From an uncultured Pseudomonadales bacterium (GTDB taxonomy: Bacteria; Pseudomonadota; Gammaproteobacteria; Pseudomonadales; Azotimanducaceae): a stretch of 64,000 bases of DNA. Under the pieces are notes generated by a model that saw only the letters and a list, made by a program, of their open reading frames with translations, was not told the DNA's origin and did no database searches. The stretch lies in NCBI GenBank assembly GCA_958296295.1, contig OY282460.1:3890291-3954290 (forward strand), read 5' to 3'. The position numbers and the translations under genes are program-made. Below, one piece after another: positions 36,575-45,702 of the stretch; positions within the stretch are counted from its first letter, which is position 1, and each line of letters starts with the position of its first letter.

Positions 36575-36576
36575 AA
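36548..36576 (-). promoter_or_regulatory. Candidate promoter of copy B
   Basis: TTGGGC at 36571-36576 and TATGAT at 36548-36553, exactly 17 nt apart, 78 nt before the start codon. The first two bases of the -35 come from outside the duplicated block. Confidence 0.5.
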
Positions 36577-36664
36577 GAACCGCCGCGCAGTCGAACTGGC
36601 GGTCAGAGCGCAATCGCTGGGCTCGGCAAGCTGGTGGCTGGCCGCTTGCTGCCAGCGTGGCGCT

Positions 36665-37063
36665 TCAAGCCGGGTAGCGGATGAACTCCAGCAGGTTGCC
36701 GTCTGGATCGCGGACGTAGAGGCTGGTGCCGGTTTCACCCCGTCCACCGTCGCGGCGGACGGGGCCTTCGAGAATCGGCACGTCCACTGCGGCCAAGAGG
36801 GCGGCGAGTTCCGCCTCGGAACCGTTCCAAACGAAGCAGAAGTCTCCGCAGCCGGGCACGGCGGCCGGCCCGCGCAAGGTGAAGTTTGGCGACCGCCAGG
36901 CCTTGGGGCCGTGGAAGTTGATTTTCTGCGTGCCGAAATGCAAGCCGTAGAACAACGGCGCCTGGGCGTCGCGCACCTCGAACCCGAGGCGCCGGTAGAA
37001 GCTGAGCATGGCTTCCACATTCTCAATGGGGATTGCGACATGATCGAAAGCGGCGATGGACAC
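36665..37063 (-). CDS. VOC (glyoxalase/bleomycin-resistance fold) family protein
   Basis: A 132-residue vicinal-oxygen-chelate protein: FDHVAIPIENVEAMLSFYRRLGFEV, a middle INFHGP, and SLYVRDPDGNLLEFIRYP at the end. The likely metal ligands are the His in FDHVA, one in the central strand and the Glu in LLEFI. Such proteins are lyases, isomerases or dioxygenases on small metabolites; the specific one cannot be read. It is divergent from acnA with 76 bp between them. Confidence 0.88.
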   Translation of the reverse strand: MSIAAFDHVAIPIENVEAMLSFYRRLGFEVRDAQAPLFYGLHFGTQKINFHGPKAWRSPNFTLRGPAAVPGCGDFCFVWNGSEAELAALLAAVDVPILEGPVRRDGGRGETGTSLYVRDPDGNLLEFIRYPA

Positions 37064-37139
37064 GAGATGTGCCGATGCTCCAAGTTGCGTGTAGACCTTC
37101 CGTGTACCATACGCGCACCAGCACTTTTCTTCTTGCCCA

Positions 37140-39821
37140 ATGAGCCACTACAGCCTTGGCGCCAAGCGCGTATTGCGCGTTGCAGACGCCGAATACGACT
37201 ACTTCAGTCTGCCTGAAGCCGGCGCCCAAGGCGCCGGCGACGTGGCGCGGCTGCCCATGTCCCTCAAGATACTGCTCGAGAACCTGTTGCGGTTCGAAGA
37301 CGGCTTTACCGTGACGGGTGACGACATCGAAGCGCTTGGCAACTGGGCGGAGGAACCGGCGGCGCGGGAGATCGCCTTTCGTCCGGCGCGGGTGCTGATG
37401 CAGGACTTCACCGGCGTGCCGGCGGTTGCGGATCTGGCCGCCATGCGCGGCGCCGTGGTTGGCGCCGGCAAGGATCCGAACGTCGTCAATCCGCTGTCGC
37501 CGGTGGACTTGGTGATCGATCATTCGGTGATGGTGGATCGTTTCGGCAATCCCGGCGCCTTTGATGAGAACGTCGCTATTGAAATGGAGCGCAACCGCGA
37601 GCGCTACCGCTTTCTGCGCTGGGGCCAAAGCGCTTTCGACAACTTCCGCGTGGTGCCTCCCGGCACCGGCATCTGCCACCAGGTGAACTTGGAGCACTTG
37701 GCCCGCACGGTGTGGACGAAGGCCGAGAACGGCCGCACCGTGGCGTATCCAGACACGTTGGTCGGCACCGACAGCCACACCACCATGATCAACGGCCTCG
37801 GCGTGCTCGGCTGGGGTGTGGGCGGCATCGAGGCGGAAGCGGCGATGCTTGGCCAACCCATCTCCATGCTCATCCCGGAAGTCGTGGGATTCGAGCTCGT
37901 CGGCGCGTTGGCGGAAGGCGTCACGGCTACCGACTTGGTGTTGCGCGTGGTCCAGATGCTGCGCCAGCACGGTGTGGTGGGCAAGTTCGTGGAGTTCTTC
38001 GGCGACGGCTTGGATCACCTGCCGCTAGCGGATCGGGCCACGATCGCCAACATGGCGCCGGAGTACGGCGCCACTTGCGGGTACTTCCCGGTGGACGCCG
38101 AAACCACCCGCTATCTCGCCCTCTCCGGGCGGGCCGCGCACGTCGTCGCGCTGGTGGAGGCCTACGCGAAGGCGCAGGGCCTGTGGCGTACCCCGGGGGG
38201 AACGGATGCGGTGTATTCGGCCACGTTGATGCTGGATTTGGCGGCAGTGCGTCCGGCGTTGGCGGGGCCGAAGCGGCCGCAGGATCGCGTGGACATCGCG
38301 GAAATGCCGCGGGCCTTCGACGACACGTTGGCGCTCACCGGCAAAGCCGGCGACGAGACGCGCGTGGCGCTGGCCGGCGAAAGCCACCAGCTTGGCCATG
38401 GCGATGTGGTGATCGCCGCCATCACTTCCTGCACCAACACGTCGAATCCGGCGGTGATGCTCGGCGCCGGACTGGTGGCGAAGAAGGCGGTGGAACGGGG
38501 CCTGCGCGTAAAGCCCTGGGTGAAGACGTCGCTCGCGCCCGGCTCCAAAGTGGTCACCGAATATCTGATGGCCACTGGCTTGCAGGAATATCTGGATCGC
38601 ATCGGTTTCAATCTGGTCGGCTACGGCTGCACCACTTGCATCGGCAACTCCGGCCCTCTGCCCGAGGCCGTTTCCGAGGCCGTGGAAAAGGGTGACTTGG
38701 TGGTCTCTTCGGTGCTTTCCGGCAACCGCAATTTCGAGGGCCGGGTGCATCAGGAGGTGCGGGCCAACTGGCTGGCCTCGCCGCCGCTGGTGGTCGCCTA
38801 CGCGCTGGCCGGCACGACGCGCATCAACCTTGAGACGGATCCCATCGGCCAAGACGCGGATGGCCGGCCAGTGTTCCTGCGCGACATTTGGCCGAGCAAC
38901 GCCGAGATTCAAGACGCCGTGGCGCAAGTGTCCGCGGAAATGTTCAACCGCCAATACGCGGACGTTTTCACCGGCCCCGAGGCTTGGCAGGCGATAGCGG
39001 TGGACGAAAGCGCCGCCTACGCTTGGGAGCAGTCCACCTACATCAAGGAACCGCCTTTCTTTTCCGTGGGAGGCCCGGAAAACGGCGAGGAACAGTCCGT
39101 GGAAATCGCCGACGCGCGCATTTTGGCGTTGCTTGGAGACTCCGTGACCACCGATCACATCTCGCCGGCCGGCGCCATCGCGCCGGCGAGTCCGGCCGGC
39201 GAATACCTCCAGCAAAACGCCGTGGACGTGGCGGATTTCAACTCCTACGGTTCGCGGCGCGGCAACCACGAAGTGATGATGCGCGGCACATTCGCCAACA
39301 TCCGCATTCGCAACGAGATGACGCCGGCGCGGGAAGGCGGCTACACCCGCCACATTCCCACAGGGCACGAGCTCTCCATCTACGACGCCGCCATGCGGTA
39401 CAAGGGCGAGGACACGCCCTTGGTGGTGTTCGCCGGCAAGGAATACGGCACCGGATCGAGCCGAGACTGGGCCGCGAAGGGCACGCGGCTGTTGGGCGTT
39501 AAAGCGGTGATCGCGGAGAGTTTCGAGCGCATACACCGCTCCAATCTCATCGGCATGGGCGTGCTGCCGCTGGAGTTCTTCAAGGGCGAAACGCGCCTGA
39601 CGCTTGGCCTTGCGGGGGACGAGACCGTGCATATCGGCTTGCCCCATGGCACGAGGGAATTGGGGCCGCGGGAGGACCTCGTGCTCCTGATTCGCCGGCC
39701 GGACGGCGCGGCGATTCAAACGCTGGTGCGCGCGCGTTTGGACACCCAGAACGAGATCGCGTACTTCAAGAGCGGCGGCATCCTGCAGTTCGTGCTGAAC
39801 AGGCTCGTGGACGCGGCCTAG
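37140..39821 (+). CDS. acnA: aconitate hydratase A
   Basis: An 893-residue aconitase that interconverts citrate and isocitrate through a [4Fe-4S] cluster in the TCA cycle. The cluster Cys residues are in AAITSCTNTSNPAVM and LVGYGCTTCIGNSGP. VGTDSHTTMINGLGVLGWGVGGIEAEA and the C-terminal swivel-domain motif YGTGSSRDWAAKG are also present. The size and the start (MSHYSLGAKRVLRV, ATG 37140) are those of the AcnA/IRP1 branch. The ribosome site is not clear. It is followed by a strong hairpin and by a convergent gene. Confidence 0.96.
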   Translation: MSHYSLGAKRVLRVADAEYDYFSLPEAGAQGAGDVARLPMSLKILLENLLRFEDGFTVTGDDIEALGNWAEEPAAREIAFRPARVLMQDFTGVPAVADLAAMRGAVVGAGKDPNVVNPLSPVDLVIDHSVMVDRFGNPGAFDENVAIEMERNRERYRFLRWGQSAFDNFRVVPPGTGICHQVNLEHLARTVWTKAENGRTVAYPDTLVGTDSHTTMINGLGVLGWGVGGIEAEAAMLGQPISMLIPEVVGFELVGALAEGVTATDLVLRVVQMLRQHGVVGKFVEFFGDGLDHLPLADRATIANMAPEYGATCGYFPVDAETTRYLALSGRAAHVVALVEAYAKAQGLWRTPGGTDAVYSATLMLDLAAVRPALAGPKRPQDRVDIAEMPRAFDDTLALTGKAGDETRVALAGESHQLGHGDVVIAAITSCTNTSNPAVMLGAGLVAKKAVERGLRVKPWVKTSLAPGSKVVTEYLMATGLQEYLDRIGFNLVGYGCTTCIGNSGPLPEAVSEAVEKGDLVVSSVLSGNRNFEGRVHQEVRANWLASPPLVVAYALAGTTRINLETDPIGQDADGRPVFLRDIWPSNAEIQDAVAQVSAEMFNRQYADVFTGPEAWQAIAVDESAAYAWEQSTYIKEPPFFSVGGPENGEEQSVEIADARILALLGDSVTTDHISPAGAIAPASPAGEYLQQNAVDVADFNSYGSRRGNHEVMMRGTFANIRIRNEMTPAREGGYTRHIPTGHELSIYDAAMRYKGEDTPLVVFAGKEYGTGSSRDWAAKGTRLLGVKAVIAESFERIHRSNLIGMGVLPLEFFKGETRLTLGLAGDETVHIGLPHGTRELGPREDLVLLIRRPDGAAIQTLVRARLDTQNEIAYFKSGGILQFVLNRLVDAA

Positions 39822-39822
39822 G

Positions 39823-39850
39823 AGGTTGCGCCGTGGGAACGGCGCAACCT
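39823..39850. terminator. Bidirectional terminator-like hairpin after acnA
   Basis: A perfect 12-bp stem (AGGTTGCGCCGT and its complement) with the loop GGGA, starting 2 nt after the acnA stop. It lies between convergent acnA and the hupE-like gene. No T-run follows on either side. A second small hairpin (CGTGC, TTCA, GCACG) lies 25 nt further on. Confidence 0.55.
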
Positions 39851-39920
39851 GGTAGCTCAATGCGAGCGTAGCGAGCTTCGAGTACGTGCTTCAGCACGCC
39901 CTAGGGCACACCTCGCTCCT

Positions 39921-41015
39921 TCACGCCACGATGGCCGCGGTGCGGGCGACGAACCAGTACGCCGCGAACGCGCCGATGGCGTACAACGGGGCCAGCGCCA
40001 CATGCCGAGGCGGTTGGACTCGGGCTCTCGCCAGCGCCCACACCACGCCCAAGCCGACGGCCACCACCGCAAGCTGGCCAATCTCCACGCCGACGTTGAA
40101 AAGAAACAGCGCCGCCAGCAGGTTCTCGCGCGGCAGGCCGATGTCCGCCAAGGCGCCGGCGAAGCCGAAGCCGTGCAGCAACCCGAAGACGAAGGCGACC
40201 ACCCAGGTGTGTTCGGCGGTGACAGTGGGCAGGGCGGCGCGCCGGGGGGCGGCTCGCAACCTCTCCACCGCGAGAAACACGATGGAAAGCGCGATCACGG
40301 CCTCCACCGGCGCTTGCGGCACACGCAGCCAACCGAGCGCCGAAACGCCCAGCGTCACGCTGTGCGCCACGGTGAAAGCGGTGACGGTCTTGACGAGTTT
40401 GCCAAGGCCGCGGCCACCCGCGCCCACCGGCAAGAAGAACAACAGCGCCACCACGAAAAGCACATGGTCGATGCCGAACAGCAGGTGTTCGATGCCGAGG
40501 GAGAGATGGGCGAGCAGGGGCGCGGCCCGGCCTTCGCCCACCACGAAAGACGGGGATGTCGGCTTCAAGAGATGCGAAAGCCGCGCGCCATCGGCGAGGG
40601 TGACATGCAGCATCACGTCCGTGAGGGTGGCCTCCAACCCGTCTATCGCCACCGTGCCGCCGCGTAGCCCCTGCTCGCAAACAAGCGTGAAGCGCCGCGC
40701 CAGGGCGTTGCCGGCGGCGTCCAGGGCCGCCGGCGTCGGCTCGCAACCGTCGGGAAAAACCGGCGTGAGGCCCAACAGCCGACCGGCGGTGAGCGGCTGC
40801 TTCCACAGCACGTTGTAGCGCTCCACCGGCGCGCTTTCGGCCGCGGCGCCTTGGGCGCTTTCCGCCGCTTCGATCCGCAGGTAGGCAGGCCGGACTTCGT
40901 GCGCGGATGCCGAGACGGCGAGCAGCGCCAGGCACGCTTTCAACCAAGCCGCCAGCCATGCCGACCGGACGGGCCGCCCTTCGGCGCCGAACGGCATGGC
41001 GCAAGCGCGCTTCAC
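39921..41015 (-). CDS. HupE/UreJ family membrane protein
   Basis: A 364-residue protein with an N-terminal signal sequence (LLAVSASAHEVRPAYLRI), an exposed strand-rich region of about 150 residues, then seven or so membrane segments with the family motifs SLGIEHLLFGIDHVLFVVALL, AFTVAHSVTLGVSALG and FGLLHGFGFAGAL. HupE/UreJ proteins are thought to move nickel or related metals; members with this long N-terminal domain are found without hydrogenase or urease, as here. The GTG at 41015 is preferred because it overlaps the stop of the upstream gene (GTGA) and has GGAGAGG before it. Confidence 0.82.
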   Translation of the reverse strand: MKRACAMPFGAEGRPVRSAWLAAWLKACLALLAVSASAHEVRPAYLRIEAAESAQGAAAESAPVERYNVLWKQPLTAGRLLGLTPVFPDGCEPTPAALDAAGNALARRFTLVCEQGLRGGTVAIDGLEATLTDVMLHVTLADGARLSHLLKPTSPSFVVGEGRAAPLLAHLSLGIEHLLFGIDHVLFVVALLFFLPVGAGGRGLGKLVKTVTAFTVAHSVTLGVSALGWLRVPQAPVEAVIALSIVFLAVERLRAAPRRAALPTVTAEHTWVVAFVFGLLHGFGFAGALADIGLPRENLLAALFLFNVGVEIGQLAVVAVGLGVVWALARARVQPPRHVALAPLYAIGAFAAYWFVARTAAIVA

Positions 41016-41869
41016 GGCCTCTCCACCGTGTACTGCGCTTGCAAGCTCTCGAAATAGGCCTTGTTGGCGTCTTCCCGGCGCTCGGCGTCGAAGTCCGCCG
41101 CCACGCGCGCCGCCACGTTTTGGTAGACAGCGCCACCGGCGGCGGTGCGGGCGTCCACGCGCACGAGATGCGCGCCGTAGCCAGACGCCACGGGGCCGCG
41201 CCAAACGCCATCGGCGGGCAGTCCCGCCACCGTTTCCGCAAAGCCCGGGCCGAAGTCCCTGCCCACCCGCGCCAAGCTCGCGTGGGTGTAGGCGCGGCCG
41301 AGCATGAACGGGTCTCCGGTGGCGCGCCACTGCTCCGGATCCAGCGTGGCGAGCTGGCGCGAAGCGTCCGCCGCGGCGTCCTCGCGCCGGTCCGGGCTGA
41401 AGTAGATGTGCCTGAACGTGACCACCGCCGGGGTGTCGTAGCGGCCGCGGTTGCGCTCGAAATAGGCGAGCAAGGCGGCGGCGTCGGGCGGCGTCAACGT
41501 CGCCGTGTCCTCGGTGAGGAACGACAGCTTTTGCGCCAGCCGGCGGCGCACGATCACGTCGTCCTCGTCCAAGCGCAGGCGTCGCGCCTCGCGCACGAGA
41601 ATCTCCTCGCGCACGTGATCGTCGATGAGCGCCTCGAGTTCCGCCGCCGTCGGCGAGCGCCCGGCTTGCGTCTCCCACAAACGGGCGAAGCGGTCCGCCT
41701 CGGCCTGGGTGACGACGATTCGGCGCGACGCGTCGCCCCGCCAAGACCCTTCCAAGGCGAAAACGCCAACACCGACGAGCAAAAAGACGAAGAGCGGATC
41801 CCGCGCCCAGCGCCGCAGCCTCGTTCCCCACCGGCCCGCGGCGCGCGGGCGGCGGGACTTGGGCTTCAC
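41012..41869 (-). CDS. Membrane-anchored parvulin-type peptidyl-prolyl isomerase
   Basis: A 285-residue protein with a basic N-terminus and one membrane anchor (DPLFVFLLVGVGVFALEG), then a helical SurA/PpiD-like chaperone part (IDDHVREEILVREARRLRLDEDD) and a degenerate parvulin domain (VVTFRHIYFSP, GPVASGYGAHLVRVDART). It probably acts on exported proteins at the outer face of the inner membrane. It starts with GTG in the stop of leuS (GTGA) and its own stop overlaps the GTG of the HupE-like gene, so the three genes form one translationally coupled chain. The HupE-like protein may be its client. Confidence 0.8.
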   Translation of the reverse strand: MKPKSRRPRAAGRWGTRLRRWARDPLFVFLLVGVGVFALEGSWRGDASRRIVVTQAEADRFARLWETQAGRSPTAAELEALIDDHVREEILVREARRLRLDEDDVIVRRRLAQKLSFLTEDTATLTPPDAAALLAYFERNRGRYDTPAVVTFRHIYFSPDRREDAAADASRQLATLDPEQWRATGDPFMLGRAYTHASLARVGRDFGPGFAETVAGLPADGVWRGPVASGYGAHLVRVDARTAAGGAVYQNVAARVAADFDAERREDANKAYFESLQAQYTVERP

Positions 41870-44298
41870 CCCACCACCAGGTTCACCAAACGCCCCGGCA
41901 CCCAGACGACTCTGCGCAGCTTGCCGCCGGCGAGGTGGCGGGCGACGTTCTCGTCCCGTCGCGCCAAGGCCACGATGGCCGCTTCGTCGGCGTCCGCGGC
42001 GGCGGTGATCCGGGCGCGCACCTTGCCGTTCACTTGCACGGCGATGGTTGCGACTTGTTCAGCGGTGGTCGCTTGGTCGTGGGCCGGCCAGCGGGCCGTG
42101 TCGAAGAGGCCGCCGGTGTGGCCAAGCCGCTCGTAAAGCTCCTCGGCGATGTGCGGCGCGAAAGGAGCGACCATGACGACAAGCGGCGCGAGTTCGTCGC
42201 GTTTCGCCACACGGCCGCCGGCGCGCACGGTGTTGAGGTATTCCATCATCGCGGCGATCGCGGTGTTGAACTGCAACGCCGGCACCTGCTCGGTCACGCG
42301 CTTGATCGTGCGGTGGAGGGCGCGGGTCACGTCTTCGTCCGCCGGCCCGTCCTCCGCCTCCAAGACGCTTTGCCACAGGCGGTTCAGAAAGCTCGCCGGC
42401 CCTTGGATGCCGCGGGTCTGGTAGTCCGCCACCTGCTCGTAGGGGCCGATGAACAGCAGATAGAGGCGCATCGCGTCGGCGCCGAACTCGGCCATCACGT
42501 CGTCCGGCGCCACGACGTTGCCGCGGCTCTTCGACATCTTGCGTCCGTCACGGATGATGAGGCCGTGGGCGCGGAACTTGGCGAACGGCTCCTCGAAATC
42601 CAGCGCGCCGAGGTCCTTCAGCGCCATGGTGAGAAAGCGGGCGTACATCAAGTGCAGCACGGCATGCTCGTTGCCGCCGATGTAGCTGTGCACCGGCAAC
42701 CATTTGCGCGTCAGCTCGGGATCAAACGGCGCGTCCGAGCGGTTGGCGCTGGGGTAGCGCAGAAAGTACCACCCGCTGCACAGGAAGTTGTCGGTGACGT
42801 CCGCGTCGCGGTGCGCCGCTCCCGCGCAACGGGGGCAGGCGACCTCGAACCACTCCTTGACGCGCGCCAACGGGCTGCCTTCACCATCGCGGGGACGAAA
42901 GTCGCCGAGGTGCGGCAGCAGCACCGGCAACTCCTCCTCCGGCACCGGCACGGCACCGCAACGCTCGCAGTGAACCACGGGAATGGGCGGCCCCCAGTAG
43001 CGTTGCCGCGACACGCACCAGTCGTGCAGCCGGTAGTTGACCCGCGGCCGCGCCAAGCCGCGCTCGGCCAGGGATTCCACGATGGCGCGCTTGGCCTCGC
43101 CAACGGGCATACCGGTGAAGGAGGCGGAGTTCACCAGCACGCCATCACCCGTGAACGCTTCCACGAGCGGCGTGTCCACACGCGCGCCGGGGGGCGCGAT
43201 GACGCGGCGTATGGGCAGTCCGAAGCGCTCGGCGAACGCGAAGTCGCGCCCGTCGTGGCCGGGCACGGCCATGATCGCGCCGGTGCCGTACTCCATCAGC
43301 GCGTAGTCCGCGATCCACACCGGGATGCGGGCGCCGTTCACCGGATTCACGCAGAAGCCGCCGGTGAAAACGCCGGTCTTTTCCTTGTCGACTTTCTGAC
43401 GCTCCACGAGATCTTGATTGACCACGGCGTCCCGGTAGGCGCGCACCGCCTCGCTCTGGGCATCGGACGTCAACGCGTCCACGAGGGGATGTTCGGGCGC
43501 CAGCACCATGTAGGTGGCGCCGAACAGCGTGTCCGGGCGGGTGGTGAAAACGCGCACGCTGGCGGCGCCCTGCGCCCCGGCGATGGCGAAATCCACCTCC
43601 GCGCCTTCGCTGCGCCCTATCCAGTTGGTCTGCGCTTTTTTCGTGGCCGCCGACCAGTCGATCCGGCGCAGGTTGTCCAGCAGGCGCTCGGCGTAGTTGG
43701 TGATCTTGAAGAACCACTGCGGCAGTTCACGCTGCTCCACCGGCGCGTCGCAGCGCTCGCACAAGCCGCCGAGCACCTGTTCGTTGGCGAGCACGGTCTT
43801 GCAGGAAGGGCACCAGTTCACCGGCGCCCGCCGCCGCTCCACCAACCCCCCGGCCAACAGCTTCAGGAACACCCACTGCGTCCACTTGTAGTAGTCGGGA
43901 CTGGTGGAGTTCACCACATGGTTCCAGTCGTACATCCCGCCGAAACGCTTGAGCACGCGGGTGAAGTTCTCGACGTTGGCGGGGACCAGGTCGTTCGGGT
44001 TCCTGCCCACCTTCAGAGCGTGGTTCTCCGAGTGGATGCCGAACGCGTCGAAGCCGATGGGCTCGAACACGTCCTTGCCCATCAGCCGCCAGTAGCGCCC
44101 GTTCACGTCCGCGCCGGCGTAGGCGTAGAGGTTGCCGATGTGCAGCCCCTCGGCGGAAGGATAGGGGAACATCATCAGGTTGTAGTAGGGGTTCGTCGCG
44201 GCGCGGAGCTCCGCCTCGGTCCACGAATTGGTGCCGCGGCGCTCCCACTCCGCATGCCATTTCGCCTCGACCGCCTGCGGGTCGTATCGCTCGGTCAT
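41866..44298 (-). CDS. leuS: leucine--tRNA ligase
   Basis: An 810-residue class I aminoacyl-tRNA synthetase that charges tRNA-Leu. Signature motifs: FPYPSAEGLHIGN (HIGH motif, 53-56), the zinc-ribbon CPSCKTV with CERCD, the CP1 editing region TTRPDTLFGATYMVLAPEHP, a second four-Cys site (HCERCG and ACPRCAG), GRKMSKSRGNVV, and the C-terminal anticodon and tail domains ending KVRARI. The start is ATG 44298; an in-frame TTG lies just upstream. The first gene of a coupled minus-strand chain. Closely packed core genes downstream suggest co-transcription with the PPIase and HupE-like genes. Confidence 0.96.
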   Translation of the reverse strand: MTERYDPQAVEAKWHAEWERRGTNSWTEAELRAATNPYYNLMMFPYPSAEGLHIGNLYAYAGADVNGRYWRLMGKDVFEPIGFDAFGIHSENHALKVGRNPNDLVPANVENFTRVLKRFGGMYDWNHVVNSTSPDYYKWTQWVFLKLLAGGLVERRRAPVNWCPSCKTVLANEQVLGGLCERCDAPVEQRELPQWFFKITNYAERLLDNLRRIDWSAATKKAQTNWIGRSEGAEVDFAIAGAQGAASVRVFTTRPDTLFGATYMVLAPEHPLVDALTSDAQSEAVRAYRDAVVNQDLVERQKVDKEKTGVFTGGFCVNPVNGARIPVWIADYALMEYGTGAIMAVPGHDGRDFAFAERFGLPIRRVIAPPGARVDTPLVEAFTGDGVLVNSASFTGMPVGEAKRAIVESLAERGLARPRVNYRLHDWCVSRQRYWGPPIPVVHCERCGAVPVPEEELPVLLPHLGDFRPRDGEGSPLARVKEWFEVACPRCAGAAHRDADVTDNFLCSGWYFLRYPSANRSDAPFDPELTRKWLPVHSYIGGNEHAVLHLMYARFLTMALKDLGALDFEEPFAKFRAHGLIIRDGRKMSKSRGNVVAPDDVMAEFGADAMRLYLLFIGPYEQVADYQTRGIQGPASFLNRLWQSVLEAEDGPADEDVTRALHRTIKRVTEQVPALQFNTAIAAMMEYLNTVRAGGRVAKRDELAPLVVMVAPFAPHIAEELYERLGHTGGLFDTARWPAHDQATTAEQVATIAVQVNGKVRARITAAADADEAAIVALARRDENVARHLAGGKLRRVVWVPGRLVNLVVG

Positions 44299-44382
44299 CA
44301 ACCGTGTTTCCGGTGCTTCTTGAGATGGGCCGCAAGGGTAGTGGATGCGGCAACGAATGGGAACGGCAGCTTGCTAGGGGAG

Positions 44383-44943
44383 CTAGGGGACTTCCGGCGA
44401 CACGGCGTACCCGTCGGCATCGCGCAGGGCGCGCCACAACGACAGGCCAAAGGTGGCGAGGCCCCAGCAAAGGCCGATGACGACGCCGACATCCAGGGCC
44501 GCCCGCCACGGCTGCGGCAACGCGTGCACCACCACGATGGCCACCACGATGGCCGCGGTCAGCACCCAAGTGCCCACCACCCGCCGCCGGGGCGCCGCGA
44601 AGAACGCCATCACGAAGAGCGGCGCCAGCCAACCGCGTAAACCGGCGGGGTTTGCGAGCAGCCATTTCACGCGCGCCGCGGACCGGGGCGAGAAACGCTG
44701 GCCAAATCCCCGATGGCCCTCGCTCCACGCCATGAAGACGCCATTGGCCACGAGCACGAACCAATGCTGCCAGTGCCAAGCCGCGTCCCACCCGGCGGCC
44801 ACCACGCCGAGCAATCGCACCACCGCGAACACCAAGAGACCCGCCAAGCCGAGGGCGCCCCAGGCCGCGGCCACCACGCCGAGCACGGTCGGAGACCCGT
44901 TGCGCGGCGAAGAACCGCCAACCGCCTTCGCCTTGTGGCGCAC
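44383..44943 (-). CDS. Conserved membrane protein of unknown function
   Basis: A 186-residue protein with about five hydrophobic segments (for example VLGVVAAAWGALGLAGLLVFAVV and GTWVLTAAIVVAIVVVHAL) and a cytoplasmic basic loop near PRSAARVKWLL. It starts at a GTG at 44943; a TTG at 45012, overlapping the dUTPase gene, is also possible. It follows the dUTPase gene by 43 nt and reads in the same direction. I recognise no family. Confidence 0.6.
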   Translation of the reverse strand: MRHKAKAVGGSSPRNGSPTVLGVVAAAWGALGLAGLLVFAVVRLLGVVAAGWDAAWHWQHWFVLVANGVFMAWSEGHRGFGQRFSPRSAARVKWLLANPAGLRGWLAPLFVMAFFAAPRRRVVGTWVLTAAIVVAIVVVHALPQPWRAALDVGVVIGLCWGLATFGLSLWRALRDADGYAVSPEVP

Positions 44944-44986
44944 TAGGACGGCACCGCGCGAACGGGTTGCCCTTTTGCTGAGCGCC

Positions 44987-45682
44987 TCATTCCGCCCGGC
45001 CTGGGCCGGCAATCGCGTAGCGGGCCGCCAGCGCGTTGGCGAGCACCTCCGGAAAGTCCAGGGCGGCGGCGTCCAAGCCGCGCGTCAACTCCACCAAGTG
45101 CTCGTTGTCCTCGCGACCGTCCCAGAGCTTGCGGTAGCGCCCTTCCTGGTAGCCGTGCTCTTGGCGAAAGTTGTTCAGCACGTTCTTGGCCACATAGGTC
45201 TGGTACAACTCGTCGAAGCCGAGCGGCAACGCCCGCATGACGCCCGCGAAAGCGTCGAGGTCGAACGCCCGCGCTCGCAGGCTGGCGCCGGCCAACGCCT
45301 CGACGGCCAAGCGGAAATCGGCCGGCGCCGGGCGCGCGAGCGCCGTGCGCAAGCGGCTGGCCACCCGCTCCGGCGCCTCGCCGCAGCGGATCAGCTCCGA
45401 AAGGCCAAAGTGCCAGATGTCCACCACCTCCAGCTTCACCTGGGCGATGTCGGCCGCTTGCCGCTTCCACCACTTCCAGCCGTAGTGATCCAGCAATTCG
45501 GCGCACTCCACCCAAACCGCGCGGTAGTAGGCGTGCCCCTGCCGTTGCCAATCCGGGTGGACGCGTCGGTTGTGCCGCTCCTGCATGGCCGCCATCGTTC
45601 TCACCTGCGGCCCGAGTTCGGCCGCGCCGGTCGCCTCGCCCTGCTCGTCCGTTCCGTCCGCCAAGCGTCCCTCTCGCGTCAT
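44987..45682 (-). CDS. dimeric (all-alpha) dUTP diphosphatase
   Basis: A 231-residue protein of the dimeric dUTPase family (MazG-like all-alpha fold), which removes dUTP and supplies dUMP. It has the family's ECAELLDHYGWKWWK with the metal-binding Glu, LEVVDIWHFGLSEL with the E-x-x-D metal motif, and the ending FRQEHGYQEGRYRKLWDGREDNEHL. This family is unrelated to the trimeric Dut of E. coli and is scattered across bacteria and phages. ATG 45682 is 20 nt after the leuD stop, so it is likely in the leuCD operon. Confidence 0.85.
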   Translation of the reverse strand: MTREGRLADGTDEQGEATGAAELGPQVRTMAAMQERHNRRVHPDWQRQGHAYYRAVWVECAELLDHYGWKWWKRQAADIAQVKLEVVDIWHFGLSELIRCGEAPERVASRLRTALARPAPADFRLAVEALAGASLRARAFDLDAFAGVMRALPLGFDELYQTYVAKNVLNNFRQEHGYQEGRYRKLWDGREDNEHLVELTRGLDAAALDFPEVLANALAARYAIAGPGRAE

Positions 45683-45702
45683 CTCGCGCCGGCAACGGCC
45701 AG

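Noticed and set aside
39921..41831. Single 636-codon fusion of the PPIase and HupE-like genes
   Set aside because: The upstream part is the wrong frame of the PPIase gene; the real genes overlap by GTGA.
41935..44640. Plus-strand frame of 901 codons opposite leuS
   Set aside because: It is antisense to a certain gene and continues into the flanks without domain or ribosome site.
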